In this document: positions 25,024 to 34,219 of the stretch, piece by piece
How positions within the stretch are numbered: the stretch's first letter is position 1
How the letters are laid out: the number at the start of each line of letters is the position of its first letter
Assembly (NCBI RefSeq): GCF_002929275.1
Contig: NZ_PJIK01000011.1
Location: 100,102 to 164,101, forward strand
Length of the DNA: 64,000 bases
From: Arthrobacter sp. ZGTC131
GTDB taxonomy: Bacteria > Actinomycetota > Actinomycetes > Actinomycetales > Micrococcaceae
Reading direction: 5' to 3'
Notes under the pieces: model-generated
Seen by the model: only the letters and a program-made list of their open reading frames with translations
Databases searched by the model: none
Told to the model about the DNA's origin: nothing
Position numbers and translations under genes: made by a program

Positions 25024-26284
25024 GGGCTCCCCTCCGGCCGGCGGGCTTCCCCGTCGCCTGGAAGCAGAGCAGCGGCACTTCCCGTTCCGCCTTGGTAAGG
25101 GAGCCGTGCTGGCCCACCACCTCGAGGGCGGTCGGCCGCACGCGGCGGGTGTCGTAAAACGCCACGGCATCGCGGGCGGCGATCATCACGTCGCCCACGC
25201 GCCCCACAACTTCCGGCCGGACCGGGCCGAAGAGTCCGGCAGCCAGGGCTTCTTCCCGGGTAAAGGCCCAGATCCGGTCGCCGAACCGTCCGCGCCAGGC
25301 GGCAAGGAGACGCTGCCGTGCGTTCCCGTCGGCATCATCTTCGAGGTACAGGTGGACCATCCGCGGCTCGCCTGCCGTGTGGCGGACCCCGGCCACCAGC
25401 GGGGGTTCGGCGGAATAGTCGATGCGCTGCGCCTCTGCGACGTCCAGCATGCCGTGGTCGGCAGTGACCAGCACGGTGGCCCCGGTCGGGAGGGTGGCGT
25501 CCAAACGTTTGACGGTGGCATCCAGCTCTTCCAGCTGGTGTTCCCACTCCGGTGACTGGGAGCCGTGGCGGTGGCCGGCCTTGTCGAGGTCGTTCAGGTA
25601 GAAGTACATGAGGCAGGAATCCGTCCCCGCCATCGCTTCCGCGGCGGCGCCGGTCCGGGCGTGCGAGGTGGTCCCTGAAATGAACCTTCCGCCACGCAGC
25701 GCCGCGAGGGTCATGGGCGAACTGCCGAACTGGGGAAGGCTGACGGTGGCGACGTCAACCTGCTGGGCCGCGCGTTCGAAGACCGTGGGGAAGGGCTGCC
25801 ATACCAGCGGGTCCACGCCGGTATCCCAGTTGCCCAGCATGTTAACCACCTTGTCCTGCGCAGGATCCAGGACGTCGTACCCCACCAGTCCGTGCTGGCC
25901 GGGGGCGAGCCCGGTGCCGAGGCTGGCAAGGGACGCCGCCGTGGTGGAGGGGAACGCCGAATCCAGCCATACGGGGACTGCACCCTGCCCCTGCTGCATG
26001 ATCGCGCGGAGGAACGGCGTATGCGCGGACTTCTGCTTGAGCAGGCTGCGGCCCAGACCGTCGGCGAGAACCACGCAGATGCGTTTGGCCGGCGGCAGCG
26101 CCAGCGCATTCTCGAACCCGTCCAGCCCGAGGCTCGCCGCTGCGCTGGTCAGTACTTCCGCGACGGAGCGCCGTCCATAGGCCGGGGCGGCAGGCAGTTC
26201 GGGCCCGGCCTGTTGCGAGGACCCGGACGGCTCCTGGCGAAGCGTTGACGGGGCGGAAAAGGACGATTCGTGTTCCGGCCCCAT
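25016..26284 (-). CDS. Alkaline-phosphatase-superfamily nucleotide pyrophosphatase/phosphodiesterase
   Basis: 422 aa. After a 45-residue disordered N-terminus the phosphodiesterase core begins: VVLADGLGRS (metal Asp75), the nucleophile loop FPSTTAASLASLGTG (Thr114 probable), GQHGLVGY, NDLDKAGHRHGS and TADHGML (metal-binding His/Asp). This arrangement is that of the type I phosphodiesterase/nucleotide pyrophosphatase family, which splits nucleotide or phosphodiester substrates using two zinc ions. No signal peptide is visible, so it probably acts inside the cell. It lies between DUF5998 and tdk on the minus strand and overlaps tdk. Confidence 0.9.
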   Translation of the reverse strand: MGPEHESSFSAPSTLRQEPSGSSQQAGPELPAAPAYGRRSVAEVLTSAAASLGLDGFENALALPPAKRICVVLADGLGRSLLKQKSAHTPFLRAIMQQGQGAVPVWLDSAFPSTTAASLASLGTGLAPGQHGLVGYDVLDPAQDKVVNMLGNWDTGVDPLVWQPFPTVFERAAQQVDVATVSLPQFGSSPMTLAALRGGRFISGTTSHARTGAAAEAMAGTDSCLMYFYLNDLDKAGHRHGSQSPEWEHQLEELDATVKRLDATLPTGATVLVTADHGMLDVAEAQRIDYSAEPPLVAGVRHTAGEPRMVHLYLEDDADGNARQRLLAAWRGRFGDRIWAFTREEALAAGLFGPVRPEVVGRVGDVMIAARDAVAFYDTRRVRPTALEVVGQHGSLTKAEREVPLLCFQATGKPAGRRGARG

Positions 26285-26285
26285 C

Positions 26286-27026
26286 TCAGCGCTGGTGCCC
26301 GCGGCTCAGGCGGTTCGAGAAGACGCCCATTCGGGGACGTGGCTGGGGTGTGGGCAGCCCGTGCTGCACCGGGGCGGCGGAGGCGGTGTTCACGGCACGG
26401 AGGGCACGGGCAAACAGCTTGGCATCCTGGACTGCCTGCAGTCCGTCCGCCTCGGCGCTGATGCGCAGGACGATGTCCTCCTGGGCGATGGTTCCGCTGT
26501 ACCCGTGGTCGGCCTCGCACTGCGGATCTCCGCAACTTGCCGGCCCCATGTCCAGCCGCTGCCCGCCGGACCATGCGATGGAAAGGGTCACTTCGCGGAC
26601 CGGATCGGACGGCTTGTAGTTCTGCGGCTGCGAGTACATGTAGCTGAGCACCACCGAACGGATCTGGGTGACGGGCACCGACTCCGTGGAAATCTGCGCC
26701 ACGATCTGTTCGCCCGCCTCATCCAGCTGCTGGTCGTCCACGTGGGTGATCACCAGCATGTCGTCGGTGAGGACCAGCACGGTGATATGCCGCCGGACCT
26801 CGGCGCGGTCGAAGTGCGTTTCCAAGTGGACCAGGTGGGCCACGCAGTCCCGGCCGTCCAGGGCGTCGTCGACGACGTCCGCCACCAGCCGGGGGTAGAA
26901 GCCGGCCTGCTGGAGCGCGCCTTCGAGGCTCTGGCCCTGAGCGCTGTGGTGGTGTGAGCTGTGGTGGAAAGCCTGCGGGCTGTGGTCGGGCGCTTGAGGC
27001 TTCGAAGTGGGAGGCTGGGAGCTCAT
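26286..27026 (-). CDS. DUF5998 protein
   Basis: 246 aa from the ATG at 27026. The frame is open further upstream, but that stretch belongs to the acetyltransferase gene, so the internal start is preferred. A His/Ser/Gln-rich N-terminal tail (HHSSHHHSAQ) is followed by a compact domain (LQQAGFYPRLVADVVDDALD, VITHVDDQQLDEAGEQIVAQ, MGPASCGDPQCEADHG). The CGDPQCEADHG stretch looks like a metal or redox site but is not a known motif to me. The family is actinobacterial and uncharacterised. It ends one base before the phosphodiesterase start, so the two are likely cotranscribed. Confidence 0.75.
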   Translation of the reverse strand: MSSQPPTSKPQAPDHSPQAFHHSSHHHSAQGQSLEGALQQAGFYPRLVADVVDDALDGRDCVAHLVHLETHFDRAEVRRHITVLVLTDDMLVITHVDDQQLDEAGEQIVAQISTESVPVTQIRSVVLSYMYSQPQNYKPSDPVREVTLSIAWSGGQRLDMGPASCGDPQCEADHGYSGTIAQEDIVLRISAEADGLQAVQDAKLFARALRAVNTASAAPVQHGLPTPQPRPRMGVFSNRLSRGHQR

Positions 27027-27069
27027 TTCCCCATTTTCACAGATCGGCTTGGCACATGCTAACCCGGCG

Positions 27070-29760
27070 TCAACTGCGCATGGCCCGCCGTGCGCTGTCC
27101 GTGCGCTGCGCAGCGTTGGCGATCCGGACGTCGGCGGCCAGGATAAACGCACCCTGCGGAGTGGCCAGGACGGGGTTGAACTCCACGAGCGCGATTTCCG
27201 GGTGGGCGTCCTTGAGCCGTGCCAGGCGGGCGGCGAGGTCCTCGAGGGCGGCAACGTCGACCGCGGGCAGGCCCTGGTAGCCGAAGAGCTTCCGGGACGC
27301 CCGGGGGCTGCGGATGAACTCCCGGAGGTCGGCGGCGGACAACGGCGGCACCCGGTGCGCCCAGTCGTCGAGCAGGTTCACCGCGTCACCGGCCAGCCCG
27401 AAGGAGACCACCGGTCCCAGCAGCGGATCCTCGATGGCGCGGAATGTGCAGGCCTGGCCCACCGGTGCCATCGCCTGGACCTCCAAGGATGACGATCCGT
27501 AGGGCTCAAGTGCGCGGCGCATCTGGAGGATGTTCAACCGCAGGGAATCCGGGTCCTGGATGTCCAAGCGCACGCCGCCCAGATCGAGCCTGTGGCGCAG
27601 CATCGGGTCAGTGGTCTTCAGGGCCACCGGCCAGCCCAGCCTTGCGGCTGCTTCGACGGCTTCATCGGCGGTATCAAAGCCGGCGGCGGGCAGCACCTCA
27701 ATTCCGTAGTGCCCGAGCAGTCGCGCGGCGTCCGCGGCATCCAGCTGCTTCAGCTGTTCGCCCCGGACATCCGCCAGCAGCCTCTCGAGATCGGCATGGG
27801 CGGCGTCCGCATCGCACCCGTCAGGCTCGGCAAAGAGGCCCTGGTCGCGGCCCGCCCACTCGGCGTAGCGCACCACGGCGGCAAGGGCGGCGACGGCGGC
27901 CCCGGGGTTTGAGTAGCACGGGACCGGCGACGTGCCGGCGTCCTCCCCCACCATGCCCTCCACGTACACGGACGGGTCCAGGATTCCGGTGAAAGCCGCA
28001 ACCACGGGCTTTCCTGCCTCGGCCGAACACGAAGCCAGGACGCCCGCGATGTTCTCCACGGTAAGTCCGCGGGCCGGAAGGAACGCCACCACCGCCGCGT
28101 GCACGGCCTCCATGGCGAGGGCTTCCCGCAGCCTGTCCCGCAGGGCCGGCAGCGCCAGCGACATGCCGGCGTCGAGATCCAGTTCCGTCACGAGCTGTTC
28201 CACACCAAGGCCCTGGGCGGACGCACTGTCCGCCACCACCTTCCCCAGGGCCCCCGAGTTGCTGAAGACCGCCACCCCGGCGCCCTTCGGCAGCGGCTGG
28301 CCGGACACGATCTGCGCCACGTCCATGAGCTGTTCGATGGTCTCCACGCGGATCACGCCCGCCTGGCGCATCATCGCGTCCAAGGCGCCGGCGGGGGCCT
28401 GCGTGGTCCGGACGGCGTGCCCGGGCGGAAGCTGGAGGCCCATGGAATTGGACTTGGCCACGATGACGGGTTTGGTCAGGGCCAGCCGGCGTGCCAGCCG
28501 TGAGAATTTGCGCGGGTTGCCGATCGACTCCAGATACAGGCCCACGGCGGTGGTGTCGGCGTCGTCCTCCCAGAACTGCATCATGTCGTTGCCGGAAACG
28601 TCCGCACGGTTACCGGCGGAGAGGAAGCTGGAGATGCCGGCGCGGCGTCGGCTGGAAGCCGCGTACAGCGCCACTCCGATGGCCGCCGACTGGCTGAAGA
28701 GCCCCAGACCGCCGCGGCGGGCCAGGCCGGGCGCCATGGAGGCGTTGAGGGAGACAGCCGGATTGGTGTTGACGATGCCCAGCGACGCAGGGCCGATCAC
28801 CCGCATGCCGTTGGCCCTCGCCTGCCGGACAAGGGCGCGCTGGCGCGCCAGGCCGCGCTCGCCGTCCTCGGCGAAGCCTGCCGAGGCCACCAGGACCCCC
28901 TTGACTCCGGCGGCCGCGCACTCATCCACCACCTTGGGGACTTCCTCGTACGGAACGGCGATGATGGCCAACTGGACGGTGCCGGGCACTTCGGCAAGCC
29001 GGCCAAAGGACAGCATTCCGGCGAGCTCGAACGCCTCAGGGTTAATGGCGTAGACGGGGCCGGTAAAGCCGCCTTCAATGATGTGCTCGAGGAACTGGTA
29101 GCCGATCTTTCCCCATTTGCGGCTTGCGCCGATCACGGCCAGCGACGACGGCGCCAGCAGGTCCTGCACGCTCCTCGCCTCGGCGCGGTGCTCCCGGGAT
29201 TCCATCACGGCACGCGATTTGTCCGTGGGGTCGATGTTGAACTCCAGGCTGACCACGCCGTCGTCGAAATGGCGCTTGACGTCGTAACCCGCATCGGAAA
29301 ACACCATCAGCATCTTGCGGTTCTCGGGAAGGACCTCGGCACTGAACCGGCGGATCCCGTTTTCCCGGGCGGCGGCCGCCAGGTGCTCCAGGAGGATGGA
29401 CCCGATGCCGCGGCCCTGGTGGGCGTCGGCGATGTTGAAGGCCACTTCCGCCTCCGCCGGATCGTCCAGGCGGTCGTAGCGGCCGATCCCGATGATGTCC
29501 CCGCCGATGGTGATCACCAGCGCGACGCGGTCCCGGTAATCCACCTCCGTGAACCGCTTGAGTTCCTTGTTCGAGAGCCGGGCCTTGAAAGCGAAGAACC
29601 GCATGTAGATGGAGTCCTGGGACTGGCCCGTGTGGAACGCCTGCACGGCGTCAGAATCGGCGGGGTGAATGGGGCGCAAATGTGCCGTCCCGCCGTCCCG
29701 CAGGACGACATCGGCTTCCCAATATTCCGGATATACGCCGTCCGCGGGCTGATCCACCAT
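27070..29760 (-). CDS. Pat-type protein lysine acetyltransferase (GNAT + acyl-CoA synthetase-like)
   Basis: 896 aa. Residues about 20-175 form a GNAT domain with acetyl-CoA motif QGRGIGS (115-121). From about 205 a CoA-binding Rossmann domain (SLAVIGASRKWGKIG) begins an NDP-forming acyl-CoA synthetase-like region, with a further ligase domain and an ATP-grasp-like C-terminus (ALKTTDPMLRHRLDLGGVRL). This is the GNAT-first layout of actinobacterial and related Pat enzymes, in contrast to Salmonella Pat, where GNAT is C-terminal. Such enzymes acetylate acyl-CoA synthetases and other lysines, sometimes under control of the regulatory domain by a small ligand. It diverges from parC. Confidence 0.9.
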   Translation of the reverse strand: MVDQPADGVYPEYWEADVVLRDGGTAHLRPIHPADSDAVQAFHTGQSQDSIYMRFFAFKARLSNKELKRFTEVDYRDRVALVITIGGDIIGIGRYDRLDDPAEAEVAFNIADAHQGRGIGSILLEHLAAAARENGIRRFSAEVLPENRKMLMVFSDAGYDVKRHFDDGVVSLEFNIDPTDKSRAVMESREHRAEARSVQDLLAPSSLAVIGASRKWGKIGYQFLEHIIEGGFTGPVYAINPEAFELAGMLSFGRLAEVPGTVQLAIIAVPYEEVPKVVDECAAAGVKGVLVASAGFAEDGERGLARQRALVRQARANGMRVIGPASLGIVNTNPAVSLNASMAPGLARRGGLGLFSQSAAIGVALYAASSRRRAGISSFLSAGNRADVSGNDMMQFWEDDADTTAVGLYLESIGNPRKFSRLARRLALTKPVIVAKSNSMGLQLPPGHAVRTTQAPAGALDAMMRQAGVIRVETIEQLMDVAQIVSGQPLPKGAGVAVFSNSGALGKVVADSASAQGLGVEQLVTELDLDAGMSLALPALRDRLREALAMEAVHAAVVAFLPARGLTVENIAGVLASCSAEAGKPVVAAFTGILDPSVYVEGMVGEDAGTSPVPCYSNPGAAVAALAAVVRYAEWAGRDQGLFAEPDGCDADAAHADLERLLADVRGEQLKQLDAADAARLLGHYGIEVLPAAGFDTADEAVEAAARLGWPVALKTTDPMLRHRLDLGGVRLDIQDPDSLRLNILQMRRALEPYGSSSLEVQAMAPVGQACTFRAIEDPLLGPVVSFGLAGDAVNLLDDWAHRVPPLSAADLREFIRSPRASRKLFGYQGLPAVDVAALEDLAARLARLKDAHPEIALVEFNPVLATPQGAFILAADVRIANAAQRTDSARRAMRS

Positions 29761-29764
29761 AGGC

Positions 29765-29777
29765 TTAGCCTAGCTAA
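29765..29777. promoter_or_regulatory. Palindrome between pat and parC starts
   Basis: TTAGC-CTA-GCTAA, perfect 5-bp arms, in a 56-bp gap between divergent genes. It begins only 5 bp from the acetyltransferase start, so it could be an operator or part of a promoter for both genes. No regulator can be named. Confidence 0.4.
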
Positions 29778-29816
29778 GACTCCCGAAGTGCACCCCAAAA
29801 AGGATTTACCAGCCTC

Positions 29817-32327
29817 ATGGCCCGCCGCCAGAATTCAGCCCCCGCAGGGGAACCCGCCCAGGACTACATCGAAAACATCGTTGACATAGACGTCACTTCC
29901 GAGATGGAAGGTTCATTCCTCGAGTACGCCTACTCGGTCATCTACTCGCGGGCCCTGCCCGACGCGCGGGACGGCCTCAAGCCGGTCCAGCGGCGCATTC
30001 TGTACATGATGAGCGAGATGGGCCTGCGGCCGGACCGCGGCCACGTCAAGAGCGCCCGCGTGGTGGGCGAGGTCATGGGCAAACTCCACCCGCACGGTGA
30101 CACCGCCATTTACGATGCCATGGTCCGCATGGCCCAGGACTTCTCGCTGCGGCTTCCGCTCATCGATGGGCACGGCAACTTCGGATCGCTCGACGACGGC
30201 CCGGCGGCGCCGCGCTACACGGAGGCCCGCCTCGCGGCGGCTGCGCTCACGCTGACGGACCATCTCGATGAAGACGTGGTGGACTTCGTCCCGAACTACG
30301 ACAACCAGCTCACGCAGCCGGATGTGCTGCCGGCCGCGTTCCCGAATCTCCTGGTCAACGGAACCACCGGCATCGCCGTCGGCATGGCCACCAACATGGC
30401 CCCGCACAACCTTGTGGAGGTCATCTCCGCGGCGCGGCACCTCATCGCCAATCCTGACGCCACGCTCGAGGACATCATGCGGTTCGTCCCGGGCCCGGAC
30501 CTCCCCACCGGCGGGCGGATTGTGGGCTTGGACGGCATCCGCGATGCCTACGCCACCGGCCGCGGCTCGTTCAGGACGCGGGCCAAGGTGGAGGTGGAGC
30601 AGTTGTCAGCCCGGCGGACGGGCCTGGTGGTCACCGAACTGCCCTACATGGTGGGCCCTGAAAAGGTGATCGAGAAGATCAAGGACGCCGTCAACGGCAA
30701 GAAGCTCACCGGCATCAGCGACATCGTCGACCTCACCGACCGCAAGCACGGCCTGCGCCTGGTGATCGAGCTCAAGAACGGCTTCAACCCGAACGCGGTG
30801 CTCCAGCAGCTCTACCGCTACTCGCCGATGGAGGATTCCTTCGGCATCAACAACGTCACGCTGGTGGACGGGCAGCCGCAGACCCTTGGCCTGCTCAAAC
30901 TGCTGACCGTCTACGTGGACCACCGGATCAACGTGGTGCGGCGCCGGACGGCGTTCCGGCTGGGCAAGAAGAAGGACCGCCTGCACCTGGTGGAGGGCCT
31001 CCTCATTGCCATCGTGGACATCGATGAGGTTATCCAGATCATCCGGTCCTCCGACGAGGCGTCGGCCGCCCGGGAACGGCTGATGTCCATCTACGACCTC
31101 TCCGAGATCCAGGCCAATTACATCCTGGAGCTCCGGCTCCGACAACTGACCAAATACTCCAGGATCGAACTCGAGAAGGAGCAGGACCAGCTCCGCCGGG
31201 AAATCGAAGAACTCCAGGCCATCCTCGCCTCCGACGAGCTGCTCCGCGAGCTGGTGTCCGGCGAACTGGCGGAAATTGCGGAGAAGTACGGCACGCCGCG
31301 GCGGACCGTGCTCCTCGAATCCGAGGCGGTCTCCCCCACTGTTGCGGCCGCGGCCCTCCCCGGGGTCAAGGGCAAGGCGGCCCCGCTGGCCCTCGAAATA
31401 CCGGACGATCCCTGCTGGGCCATTCTCACGGCGTCGGGACAGATTGCCCGGACGTCTAACCAGGACAGCCTCGCGGAAACCGGGCCGCGCTCGAAGCACG
31501 ATGTGTTCCGTTCCGTGGTCAAGACCTCGGCCCGCGGCGAGATCGCTGCGGTCACCTCGCAGGGGCGCATGCTGCGCATCCAGGTCATGGACATGCCGGT
31601 CCTGCCACCGATGTCCGGCCTGCCGAACCTGGCCGGCGGCGTGCCGGCCAGGGACTTCATCACGCTGCTCAAGGGGGAATCCCTTGTGGCCTTCGCGCCG
31701 CTGGATGAGGTGCTGGCGATCGGAACCGTCCAGGGCGTGGTCAAGCGGGTCCAGCCGGACTACCCCCTGAACCGCGAGGACTGGGAAGTCATTGCGCTCA
31801 AGGACAAGGACACCGTGGTGGGCGTTGCCCCTGCGGGATCCGACGACGCCGACCTCGTCTTCCTCACCCGGGAAGCCCAGCTGTTGCGGTTCAGTGCCGC
31901 CAACGTCCGGCCGCAGGGCCGGACGGCAGGCGGCATGGCCGGCATCAAGCTCGCGCCCGGCGACCACGTGATGTTCTTCGGCGCCGTCGCCCCCGGTGAC
32001 GAGGCCGCCGTCGTCGTCACGATTTCCGGTACCGACGGCGCCCTGCCGGGCACCGCGCCGGGAGCCGCGAAGGTTACGGCCTTTTCCGAGTACCCCGTCA
32101 AGGGCCGCGCCACCGGCGGGGTCCGGGCGCACCGCTTCCTCAAGGGGGAAGACACCCTGCTGCAGGCGTGGGCCGGCCACGGCCCGGCGAAAGCGTCGTC
32201 CCTCGCCGGAGTGGCCCGTTCCCTTCCCCAGGAGCACGGCCGCCGCGACGGTTCCGGTATTCCGCTGTCCCAGGCGGTGGAGGCGATCGGCCCCAGCATG
32301 ACCTGGGCGGCGGACCAGCCCGGCTGA
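29817..32327 (+). CDS. parC: DNA topoisomerase IV subunit A
   Basis: 836 aa type IIA topoisomerase subunit that breaks and rejoins DNA, decatenating daughter chromosomes with ParE. The winged-helix active site is APRYTEARL with catalytic Tyr134 and the preceding Arg133; [12 protein letters not shown] and the [19 protein letters not shown] segment follow the gyrase/Topo IV A pattern. The C-terminal beta-pinwheel repeats are present, but I see no GyrA-box (Q-R/K-R-G-G-K-G), which favours ParC over GyrA. The start is the ATG at 29817. The partner parE lies 10 kb away on the opposite strand, with other genes between. Confidence 0.9.
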   Translation: MARRQNSAPAGEPAQDYIENIVDIDVTSEMEGSFLEYAYSVIYSRALPDARDGLKPVQRRILYMMSEMGLRPDRGHVKSARVVGEVMGKLHPHGDTAIYDAMVRMAQDFSLRLPLIDGHGNFGSLDDGPAAPRYTEARLAAAALTLTDHLDEDVVDFVPNYDNQLTQPDVLPAAFPNLLVNGTTGIAVGMATNMAPHNLVEVISAARHLIANPDATLEDIMRFVPGPDLPTGGRIVGLDGIRDAYATGRGSFRTRAKVEVEQLSARRTGLVVTELPYMVGPEKVIEKIKDAVNGKKLTGISDIVDLTDRKHGLRLVIELKNGFNPNAVLQQLYRYSPMEDSFGINNVTLVDGQPQTLGLLKLLTVYVDHRINVVRRRTAFRLGKKKDRLHLVEGLLIAIVDIDEVIQIIRSSDEASAARERLMSIYDLSEIQANYILELRLRQLTKYSRIELEKEQDQLRREIEELQAILASDELLRELVSGELAEIAEKYGTPRRTVLLESEAVSPTVAAAALPGVKGKAAPLALEIPDDPCWAILTASGQIARTSNQDSLAETGPRSKHDVFRSVVKTSARGEIAAVTSQGRMLRIQVMDMPVLPPMSGLPNLAGGVPARDFITLLKGESLVAFAPLDEVLAIGTVQGVVKRVQPDYPLNREDWEVIALKDKDTVVGVAPAGSDDADLVFLTREAQLLRFSAANVRPQGRTAGGMAGIKLAPGDHVMFFGAVAPGDEAAVVVTISGTDGALPGTAPGAAKVTAFSEYPVKGRATGGVRAHRFLKGEDTLLQAWAGHGPAKASSLAGVARSLPQEHGRRDGSGIPLSQAVEAIGPSMTWAADQPG

Positions 32328-32346
32328 CGGGCACCGTGCCGGTCGC

Positions 32347-32391
32347 GGCGCCCTGTGTGATGTGACGCCGCCCTGTGTGACGGGCGCCCTG
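32347..32391. repeat. Short direct repeats and inverted repeat after parC
   Basis: CGCCCTGTGTGA occurs at 32349-32360 and again at 32369-32380, and a shorter CGCCCTG follows. GGCGCCC (32347) and GGGCGCC (32382) form an inverted repeat that could act as a terminator for parC. The 14-mer CTGTGTGACGGGCG here also occurs in the pepA terminator at 52028. Confidence 0.45.
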
Positions 32392-32415
32392 CCCCATCGG
32401 GCCTAGACTACTGCC

Positions 32416-32934
32416 ATGCCTATCATCCCGGATGAAAAAGACTGGACGTGGGTCCTGTCACGCCCGTGCGCCGAGTGCGGATTCGATGCCTCCACTGTTA
32501 CGCCGGCCACTGTTCCGGGCAGCGTCGAAAGCATGCTGCCCCGCTGGCGCTCGGTGCTCCGCCGGCCGGACGCCACCGAACGCCCGGACGACAGCACGTG
32601 GTCGGCACTGGAGTATGCCTGCCACGTCCGCGATGTCTTCAGCCTTTTCGACCAGCGCCTGAACCTGATGCTCAGCCGGGACAACGCGCAGTTTGAGAAC
32701 TGGGACCAGGATGCCACGGCCGTGGAGAAGGATTACGCCAACGCGGACACCGCCGTGGTGAGCGCCGAACTCACGGCAGAAGGTGAGCAGGTGGCCTCCT
32801 CCTTCGCCCGCGTCCAGCAGTCGCAGTGGGGACGGACCGGCCTCCGCAGCAACGGCTCGGAGTTCTCGGTCCTGACACTGTCGCAGTATTTCCTGCACGA
32901 CGTCGTCCATCATCTGCACGACGTCGACGGCTGA
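32416..32934 (+). CDS. DinB-family (mycothiol-transferase-like) protein
   Basis: 172 aa four-helix-bundle protein of the DinB/DUF664/maleylpyruvate-isomerase type. The metal-binding histidines fit the family pattern: EYACHVRDVF in the middle and a C-terminal HDVVHHLHDV stretch. Actinobacterial members use nickel, zinc or similar metals and often mycothiol or bacillithiol as cofactor to detoxify or isomerise small molecules. No substrate can be given. It follows parC by 88 bp on the same strand and may have its own promoter. A block of AT-rich 12-bp repeats begins 19 bp after its stop. Confidence 0.82.
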   Translation: MPIIPDEKDWTWVLSRPCAECGFDASTVTPATVPGSVESMLPRWRSVLRRPDATERPDDSTWSALEYACHVRDVFSLFDQRLNLMLSRDNAQFENWDQDATAVEKDYANADTAVVSAELTAEGEQVASSFARVQQSQWGRTGLRSNGSEFSVLTLSQYFLHDVVHHLHDVDG

Positions 32935-32953
32935 CACACTCGCTTCGAAAGAA

Positions 32954-33018
32954 GTCATCAAACAGGTCACTAAAGAGCACTAAAAGAGTCACAAAGGCTG
33001 TCACTAAACAAGTCATTT
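32954..33018. repeat. AT-rich ~12-bp tandem repeats (GTCACTAAA-type)
   Basis: Copies begin at 32954, 32966, 32977, 32988, 33000 and 33012, spaced 12, 11, 11, 12 and 12 bp; the consensus is about GTCACTAAAGA. The block is clearly lower in GC than its surroundings. In one frame it would encode V-T-K-x tetrapeptides (VIKQVTKE, VTKAVTKQ), but one-base deletions break any single frame, so it looks like a non-coding repeat or a decayed coding repeat. Confidence 0.75.
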
Positions 33019-33137
33019 CAGCCGGACCATTGCCTGCGGCGGCACCGATGAATAGTCTTTGGCTTGGGAGTGTCCGTCAAACCTGGTTGGGGGGCGGCTT
33101 GAACGGTCTTCGTCTCGGGGGGACACTGCCGTAAAGG

Positions 33138-33176
33138 GCTGGCTCCACGGTCTCTCCCGCGGCAGGTGGAGCCAGC
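33138..33176. terminator. Hairpin between DinB and GNAT genes
   Basis: GCTGGCTCCAC and GTGGAGCCAGC are perfect 11-bp arms around a 17-nt loop, placed between two convergent genes (DinB rightward, GNAT leftward). A terminator for either or both is likely; no T tract is seen. Confidence 0.65.
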
Positions 33177-33217
33177 TCCGGCATCCCCGTCAGGGAATGG
33201 GCGTCAGGGAAACCGCG

Positions 33218-34210
33218 TCAGAGGACCTTGTCCCAGGCCATGCTCCGGTTGACGGGCTGGTATCCCATCTTGAGGTAGAGCGCCAGGGCACCCGTCGGGT
33301 TTTCGGAATCCACATCCAGTGATGCCTTGTCCATGCCCGCGGCCGCGAACCGCCGCATGGCGTCAGCCAGCAGGGCCTGCGCAATACCCCGGCCGCGAAA
33401 TTCACGGCGCACGCCCAGGAGTTCCGTGTAGCCCTCGCTGAAGCCGCGCGTCACGGCGCTCTCGGGGTCGTGGCTGGCCAGCTGGTACCCGGCCACATCG
33501 CCGGTGCCGGCTTCCACAATGACCGCGCTGAGATCGGGGCGGGCCAGGGGGTCGTTCACGGTAAACCGCCACGATTCCTCGTCGCGCGGCTCGCTGCCCC
33601 AGTGGTCGGCGAAGGCCTGGTTATGCGCCAGCCGCACGGCTTCGCTCAACCCCGGCTCCATGGTCACGAGCTCCAAGCCGGCGTCCAGGACCACCTCAGG
33701 CAGGGGCTCCGTCAAAGGCCGGTGCATTTCATTGAAATAACGGACCACGTCGTAGCCGCGCCTGGCCAGGAGCGCGGCCTGGTGCTGGTGCTGCTGCTCG
33801 ATGAGAATCCTCAGCCGGGGTGCAGCACCGGAATCCTCGGCGAACCGCTGCCGGGTCCGGGCCTCGAGCCAGCCGAGGAGGGCGGAGCCGACGCCGCGGC
33901 GCTGCCACAGCGGATCGACGCAGCCGAAGCCGTACGCCTTCTCGCCGTCCTTGTTCTTGGAGATGCGGGCATAGGCCCGCGGGACGCCGTCGGGGTCGAA
34001 TCCGAGCACGGTGTTGGGCTCGGGCGGGTTTTTCCGGGACTCCATGAGCTGCTCCAGTTCGGCGCGGTGCTCAAACCACACGGGCTTCTCCACCGCTGCC
34101 GTGCGGGCAATCAGCGCCGCCCACGAATCGAGGTCCCCGGCGTCGGCGTTCCGCCACTGCAGCGCCGGAAAGTCAACGGGGCACGGGGCAGCAACATCGT
34201 TTTGCGTCAT
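33218..34210 (-). CDS. Tandem-GNAT N-acetyltransferase
   Basis: 330 aa with two GNAT domains in tandem. The N-terminal one has LWQRRGVGSALLGWLEARTR as its acetyl-CoA loop, and the C-terminal one has REFRGRGIAQALLADAMRRF followed by DVDSENPTGALALYLKMGY, a typical C-terminal GNAT motif. The double arrangement is that of mycothiol synthase and related actinobacterial enzymes, but the two most conserved MshD signatures are not obvious to me, so I do not call it MshD. The acceptor is unknown. It lies directly downstream of cydDC on the same strand, 9 bp from its stop. Confidence 0.8.
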   Translation of the reverse strand: MTQNDVAAPCPVDFPALQWRNADAGDLDSWAALIARTAAVEKPVWFEHRAELEQLMESRKNPPEPNTVLGFDPDGVPRAYARISKNKDGEKAYGFGCVDPLWQRRGVGSALLGWLEARTRQRFAEDSGAAPRLRILIEQQHQHQAALLARRGYDVVRYFNEMHRPLTEPLPEVVLDAGLELVTMEPGLSEAVRLAHNQAFADHWGSEPRDEESWRFTVNDPLARPDLSAVIVEAGTGDVAGYQLASHDPESAVTRGFSEGYTELLGVRREFRGRGIAQALLADAMRRFAAAGMDKASLDVDSENPTGALALYLKMGYQPVNRSMAWDKVL

Positions 34211-34219
34211 GGCAACAGG

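Noticed and set aside
29817-32327. Gyrase subunit A
   Set aside because: I see no GyrA-box in the C-terminal region, and the likely partner gene is also away from a recF/gyrB context; topoisomerase IV is favoured, though not proved.
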